The notes beneath the pieces are model-generated. The model had not been told where the DNA came from and did not search any database. It saw nothing but the letters and a program-made list of their open reading frames with translations. From Bacteroidales bacterium (GTDB taxonomy: Bacteria; Bacteroidota; Bacteroidia; Bacteroidales; UBA12077), in NCBI GenBank assembly GCA_030600625.1, contig JAUVLS010000035.1:1-8952 (forward strand): DNA of 8,952 bases. The letters run 5' to 3'. The position numbers and the translations under genes are program-made. Position 1 is the stretch's first letter. Each line of letters starts with the position of its first letter. Shown piece by piece: positions 6,030 through 8,952 of this stretch.

Positions 6030-7304
6030 ATGAAATTTCAATTAATATTTCCAAAGTGGAGAAAGCTTGAAGGGCAAACAACTTTTAACCTGCCACCACA
6101 TGGTGCAATGGTTTTTGCGGCAACAATACCTGACTATGTAGAAGTTGAATTTATCGATGAAAATCTGGAAGAAATGCGTTTCGACGATGATGTTGATTTT
6201 GTCGGTATATCGATGTTGCTGACAACCCAGATAAAAAGAGGTTGGGCAATAGCCGATGAGTACAGAAAACGCGGAAAGAAAGTAATGTTTGGCGGTATTT
6301 CAACCATGTTACATGCCGAAGAAACTATGGAACATGCTGATGCTGTTTTTCTTGGAGAGGCTGAAGGACATATGGAGCAGGTTTTTAATGATTTTAGAAA
6401 TGGTGAATTGAAAAAAATGTATAATCATATGAACGATTTGCCCCCGATTGAGATTGTTGGCCCAGCACGTCGTGAATTGTATAAAAGAGATTTATATTAC
6501 CACAAAGGAGTACAAATGCTTGACCTTTTCCATGCTTCACGTGGTTGTAAATTCAATTGCTATCCTTGTGCGGTTTCTTATCTGGGTGGAAGAAAATTTC
6601 GTCCAAGACCAATCGATAAATCGATTGAAGAACTGGAAACAATTGACAATAACAGACTTTTTATTGTTGATAATTCTTTAGCTCAGGATACTCAGTGGGA
6701 AAAGGATTTATTTAAAGCAATGATCCCGTTAAAGAAAAAATGGTGTAGCCATACTATTGAGGATAAACCAGAAGTGCTTGATTTAGCTGCACAGGCTGGT
6801 GCATGGTATGTATATCAGGCAGTATTTGATACTTCTGATTATATTAAAAGGAGAGTAAAACAATATCATGATTATGGCATTGGTGTTGAGGGGACAATTT
6901 TATTAGGTTTAGATAACCAGACTGAAGATGATATAAAGCGACTAATTGATTTCTTATTAGAGATTGATCTTGATTTAGCAGAATTTACTGTTTTAGCACC
7001 ATTCCCACATACAAAAGCATGGACAGATTTACGTAAACAGAACAGGATATTTAATTATAACTGGGACGATTATAATGCCGGCCAGGTTGTGTATCATCCA
7101 AAACATATGAGTGCTGAAAGATTACAAGAGTTGTATCAGTATGCCTGGGACACTTTTTATAAAGACGAAACACAAGAAGAAAAAATGTTTAAACTCTTGA
7201 AAAAAGTGGTTTCTAGCGAGATTGAAGATGGTACATTCAGGAAACGCAGACAAGACTTATCAAAAACAAGTTTTGGAATAAAAGTTAAAAATAAAATTGC
7301 TTAA
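6030..7304 (+). CDS. B12-binding-type radical SAM enzyme
   Basis: A 424-residue protein in the layout of cobalamin-dependent radical SAM enzymes. The N-terminal part (about 1-140) reads like a B12-binding Rossmann domain, with VDFVGISMLLTTQ (55-67) and KKVMFGGIST (83-92). The classical DxHxxG cobalamin-ligand motif is absent, as in several members of this group. The radical SAM core carries Cys173-x3-Cys177-x2-Cys180 for the 4Fe-4S cluster. The C-terminal VVYHPKHMSAERLQELYQYAWDTFY (353-377) resembles the tail (DUF4070-like) of enzymes such as the hopanoid methylases. Family members perform C-methylation, ring formation or other C-C and C-H chemistry, often on lipids or carrier-bound chains. 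The reaction here is not predictable. It sits 55 bases after the sulfotransferase and 14 before the next gene. Placement beside two carrier proteins suggests tailoring of an acyl chain or of the final product. Confidence 0.87.
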   Translation: MKFQLIFPKWRKLEGQTTFNLPPHGAMVFAATIPDYVEVEFIDENLEEMRFDDDVDFVGISMLLTTQIKRGWAIADEYRKRGKKVMFGGISTMLHAEETMEHADAVFLGEAEGHMEQVFNDFRNGELKKMYNHMNDLPPIEIVGPARRELYKRDLYYHKGVQMLDLFHASRGCKFNCYPCAVSYLGGRKFRPRPIDKSIEELETIDNNRLFIVDNSLAQDTQWEKDLFKAMIPLKKKWCSHTIEDKPEVLDLAAQAGAWYVYQAVFDTSDYIKRRVKQYHDYGIGVEGTILLGLDNQTEDDIKRLIDFLLEIDLDLAEFTVLAPFPHTKAWTDLRKQNRIFNYNWDDYNAGQVVYHPKHMSAERLQELYQYAWDTFYKDETQEEKMFKLLKKVVSSEIEDGTFRKRRQDLSKTSFGIKVKNKIA

Positions 7305-7318
7305 TAGTTATTTATAAA

Positions 7319-7696
7319 ATGGAAACAAACGTAAGTAATTATCAGGATCAGATTTATCATTTTAACGGACTATGGGATGTTCCTTCAATTTGCGGATTGA
7401 AAATTATAAAGAAAAAAGATAATATTATTATTATTGCAACTGATTTGTTTGATGAAAATCCGGGAACATCAATTACCGAATGGAATACAAAACTGGCAAA
7501 AGAACTTTGTGATAAATATGAAATTGGCTATAATCAGCTAATTTTTATTGAACATACTCCAGACAAAAAAACGAAGCTGTCATTTAATCAGGAATCGTTT
7601 TTTAAAGTAGATTTTGATATTGAAGATGATAAATTTGAAAATCCTCAATGGCAAGAATTAACAAAAGAAGAAGTTGATAATTTAATAACAGAATAA
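7319..7696 (+). CDS. Small protein of unknown function
   Basis: A 125-residue, acidic, probably soluble protein that I do not recognise. An alternating hydrophobic strand DNIIIIATDLFDENPGTSIT (34-53) leads into a helix (WNTKLAKELCDKYEI) and a second strand ending in LIFIEHTP (74-81). This looks like a small alpha/beta fold. The C-terminus has FENPQW (106-111) and an acidic helix. I have a weak recollection of uncharacterised proteins elsewhere with similar NPGTSIT and IEH motifs, but cannot name a family. No catalytic set, signal peptide or membrane segment is evident. It is tightly packed in the operon, 14 bases after the radical SAM gene and 10 before the second carrier protein, so a role as an accessory or partner in the same pathway is plausible. 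Confidence 0.75.
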   Translation: METNVSNYQDQIYHFNGLWDVPSICGLKIIKKKDNIIIIATDLFDENPGTSITEWNTKLAKELCDKYEIGYNQLIFIEHTPDKKTKLSFNQESFFKVDFDIEDDKFENPQWQELTKEEVDNLITE

Positions 7697-7706
7697 ATAT
7701 AAAATA

Positions 7707-8009
7707 ATGGCTCAAATTACTGATAAAACTAAAGATGAAGTAAAAGAAGTAGTGTTAGATTTTTTTGCTGAAGAATGCGAAATAGAAATTGATGAAATAT
7801 CCGAAGATTCAAATATTATTAGTGATTTAGATGGTGATTCGTTAATGTTTTTAGAGTTAATAGAAATCTTTAAGAAGAAGTATAATTTAAATATCGAGTT
7901 AAAAACCATTGGTAAATATGCTGTAAAGAATCCGGTTCAAACTATTGGTGAATTAATTGATATGCAACTTCTAATTATTGAGCATGAAAATAATATTTTA
8001 GACATATAG
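7707..8009 (+). CDS. Second, divergent carrier protein
   Basis: A 100-residue phosphopantetheine-carrier domain. The attachment motif is DLDGDSLMFLELIEIF, with Ser45 as the predicted modification site. The flanking helices are of the usual length, and VQTIGELID (77-85) matches the last helix of ACP folds. The motif (GDSLMFLEL) differs from the GLDSIDAIEL of the first carrier protein in this operon, so the two probably serve different partners. A C-terminal extension after the last helix (LLIIEHENNILDI) is longer than in a minimal ACP. Ten bases separate it from the phosphopantetheinyl transferase gene, so its dedicated activation is likely. It may load the chain-building or extender unit transferred by the FabD-like protein that follows. 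Confidence 0.88.
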   Translation: MAQITDKTKDEVKEVVLDFFAEECEIEIDEISEDSNIISDLDGDSLMFLELIEIFKKKYNLNIELKTIGKYAVKNPVQTIGELIDMQLLIIEHENNILDI

Positions 8010-8019
8010 AAAAAATCTC

Positions 8020-8391
8020 ATGATTATTGGTTGTGGTATCGATATAGAAGAAATTTATCGTTTCGATAAGCACTATTTTGAGAAGGGGAGATTATCGGAT
8101 TTAGTTTATGATCTTTTTACATCAAAAGAAATTGAGAATTTTTCAATTTTTGGAAAAGAAGCCTTTTTAAAAGGCTTTTGTTTTAAAGAAGCTTTTTATA
8201 AAGCAATAAATAATAATGATGTAGATTTTAAGGATATTGAAATTGTTTTTACAAACGAAGATAATTTTGAAATTTTAAAATCAAATAAAATCAATAATAT
8301 TTTCAGAAAATTAAAAATTACTGATATTACTGCTAGTTTTAAGGTAAATGAGCAATATGCGGTTTTTAAAGTTTTATTGATAAAAAATTAG
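8020..8391 (+). CDS. AcpS-type 4'-phosphopantetheinyl transferase
   Basis: A 123-residue protein of the short, trimeric AcpS class, which moves phosphopantetheine from CoA onto the serine of apo carrier proteins. The N-terminal GCGIDIEEIYRF contains the metal-binding Asp8. The second signature is GFCFKEAFYKAI (52-63), with Lys56, Glu57 and Lys61 at the places of the family WxxKEAxxK motif. FTSKEIENF (33-41) matches the family segment between them. The C-terminal TASFKVNEQYAVFKVLL (104-120) corresponds to the last strands. The sequence is A/T-rich and looks divergent from a housekeeping AcpS. Placement between a carrier protein and an acyltransferase points to a cluster-specific enzyme that activates the two carrier proteins here and perhaps carrier domains further right. 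It could also be the only AcpS in the genome; that cannot be told from the window. Confidence 0.88.
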   Translation: MIIGCGIDIEEIYRFDKHYFEKGRLSDLVYDLFTSKEIENFSIFGKEAFLKGFCFKEAFYKAINNNDVDFKDIEIVFTNEDNFEILKSNKINNIFRKLKITDITASFKVNEQYAVFKVLLIKN

Positions 8392-8394
8392 GTA

Positions 8395-8952
8395 ATGAAA
8401 AATAAAACAGCGTTTATTTTTCCTGCATTTATTACTGAATTTACCCGAAACGAAATAGAATTTCTGGATAAAAACTCCATTGATTTTAATGATTATCTGC
8501 ATAAAGCTTCTGTTGCTCTGAATATTAATTTACCTGAGTTTTCATATAATACTGATGTATATAGAAACGACGAGTTAAATTCTCAGCTTTTAGCTTATCT
8601 ATTAAGTTGTGCATTTAGTGATATACTACAAAATAAAGGTATTGTTCCTGAATTAATAGCAGGTTACAGTATGGGAATATATGCATCTTTATATGCTGCA
8701 CAATCTATTACTATTGAAGATGGTGCAAAACTTATATTTAGTGCTTATAACTTAGTAAACGATATAACCGGAACTGGGATTTACGGGATGGGCGCAATAA
8801 TTGGATTGTCAACAGAAGATGTGGAAAATTTGATTAAAAATAACGCTCCTGATTTAGAAATAATTAATATTAACAACGAACATTCACTTGTTATTGCCGG
8901 GAAAAAAAAGGATGTTGTTATAGTACTTAAAAAGGCAAAAGAAGAGGGTGCC
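8395..8952 (+). CDS. FabD-like acyltransferase, C-terminal part beyond window
   Basis: Partial gene: 186 codons from ATG 8395 to the right edge, three bases after the AcpS-type gene. The fold is that of malonyl-CoA:ACP transacylases. The nucleophile is Ser92 in AGYSMGIYASL. MGAIIGLS (around 135-142) and NINNEHSLVIAGKKKD, ending in KKAKEEGA, match the ferredoxin-like subdomain. Compared from memory with E. coli FabD, the N-terminal FPGQGSQ is replaced by FPAFITE, removing the oxyanion Gln. The His before the nucleophile is Tyr91. The Arg that holds the malonyl carboxylate (Arg117 in E. coli) aligns with Ala117. The catalytic His is past the edge. It may therefore transfer a non-carboxylated acyl group or act as an editing hydrolase. 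Family membership is clear; malonyl specificity should not be assumed. Confidence 0.87.
   Translation, partial: MKNKTAFIFPAFITEFTRNEIEFLDKNSIDFNDYLHKASVALNINLPEFSYNTDVYRNDELNSQLLAYLLSCAFSDILQNKGIVPELIAGYSMGIYASLYAAQSITIEDGAKLIFSAYNLVNDITGTGIYGMGAIIGLSTEDVENLIKNNAPDLEIININNEHSLVIAGKKKDVVIVLKKAKEEGA

Noticed and set aside
6448..6681. Second-frame ORF of 77 codons
   Set aside because: It overlaps the radical SAM gene across its Cys cluster; the real frame is unambiguous.
7712..7909. Minus-strand ORF of 65 codons
   Set aside because: Antisense shadow of the second carrier protein; low-complexity Ser/Ile-rich translation.

Overview
The window is A/T-rich DNA that looks like a Bacteroidota genome. 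Three things suggest this: the aromatic amino-acid lyase closely resembles the flavobacterial tyrosine ammonia-lyases as I remember them; most genes lack a Shine-Dalgarno sequence; and the best promoter candidate fits the Bacteroidota consensus (TTTG, 19-bp spacer, TAnnTTTG). No alignment or database search was run; family calls come from reading motifs by eye.

The layout is two divergent operons, both running off the window, around an intergenic region at 2651-3046. The left operon (minus strand, read right to left) encodes an aromatic amino-acid ammonia-lyase, a FabG-type ketoreductase, and the N-terminus of a FabB/FabF-type ketosynthase that continues past base 1. The set fits starter-unit supply and chain extension for an aryl polyene or flexirubin-type pigment: tyrosine gives 4-coumarate, which is then elongated on a carrier protein. 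The A/T-rich gap between ketoreductase and ketosynthase holds a compact set of direct and inverted repeats.

The right operon (plus strand, 3047 to the right edge) has nine genes with gaps of 3-55 bases or small overlaps. In order they are: a small protein with a helix-turn-helix-like segment; a BtrH-like cysteine acyltransferase; an acyl carrier protein; a PAPS-dependent sulfotransferase; a B12-binding-type radical SAM enzyme; a small protein I do not recognise; a second, divergent carrier protein; an AcpS-type phosphopantetheinyl transferase; and the first 186 residues of a FabD-like acyltransferase.

Together the genes look like part of one acyl-carrier-protein-based biosynthetic cluster. 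The left arm is a familiar aromatic polyene core. The right arm adds its own carrier-protein activation (AcpS), acyl loading (AT), and tailoring or release by sulfonation, radical chemistry and BtrH-type transfer to an acceptor. The acceptor and product cannot be read from the window. The most distinctive observations are the gene combination in the right arm and a FabD-like protein that keeps its nucleophilic serine but lacks the Gln and Arg normally used for malonyl transfer.
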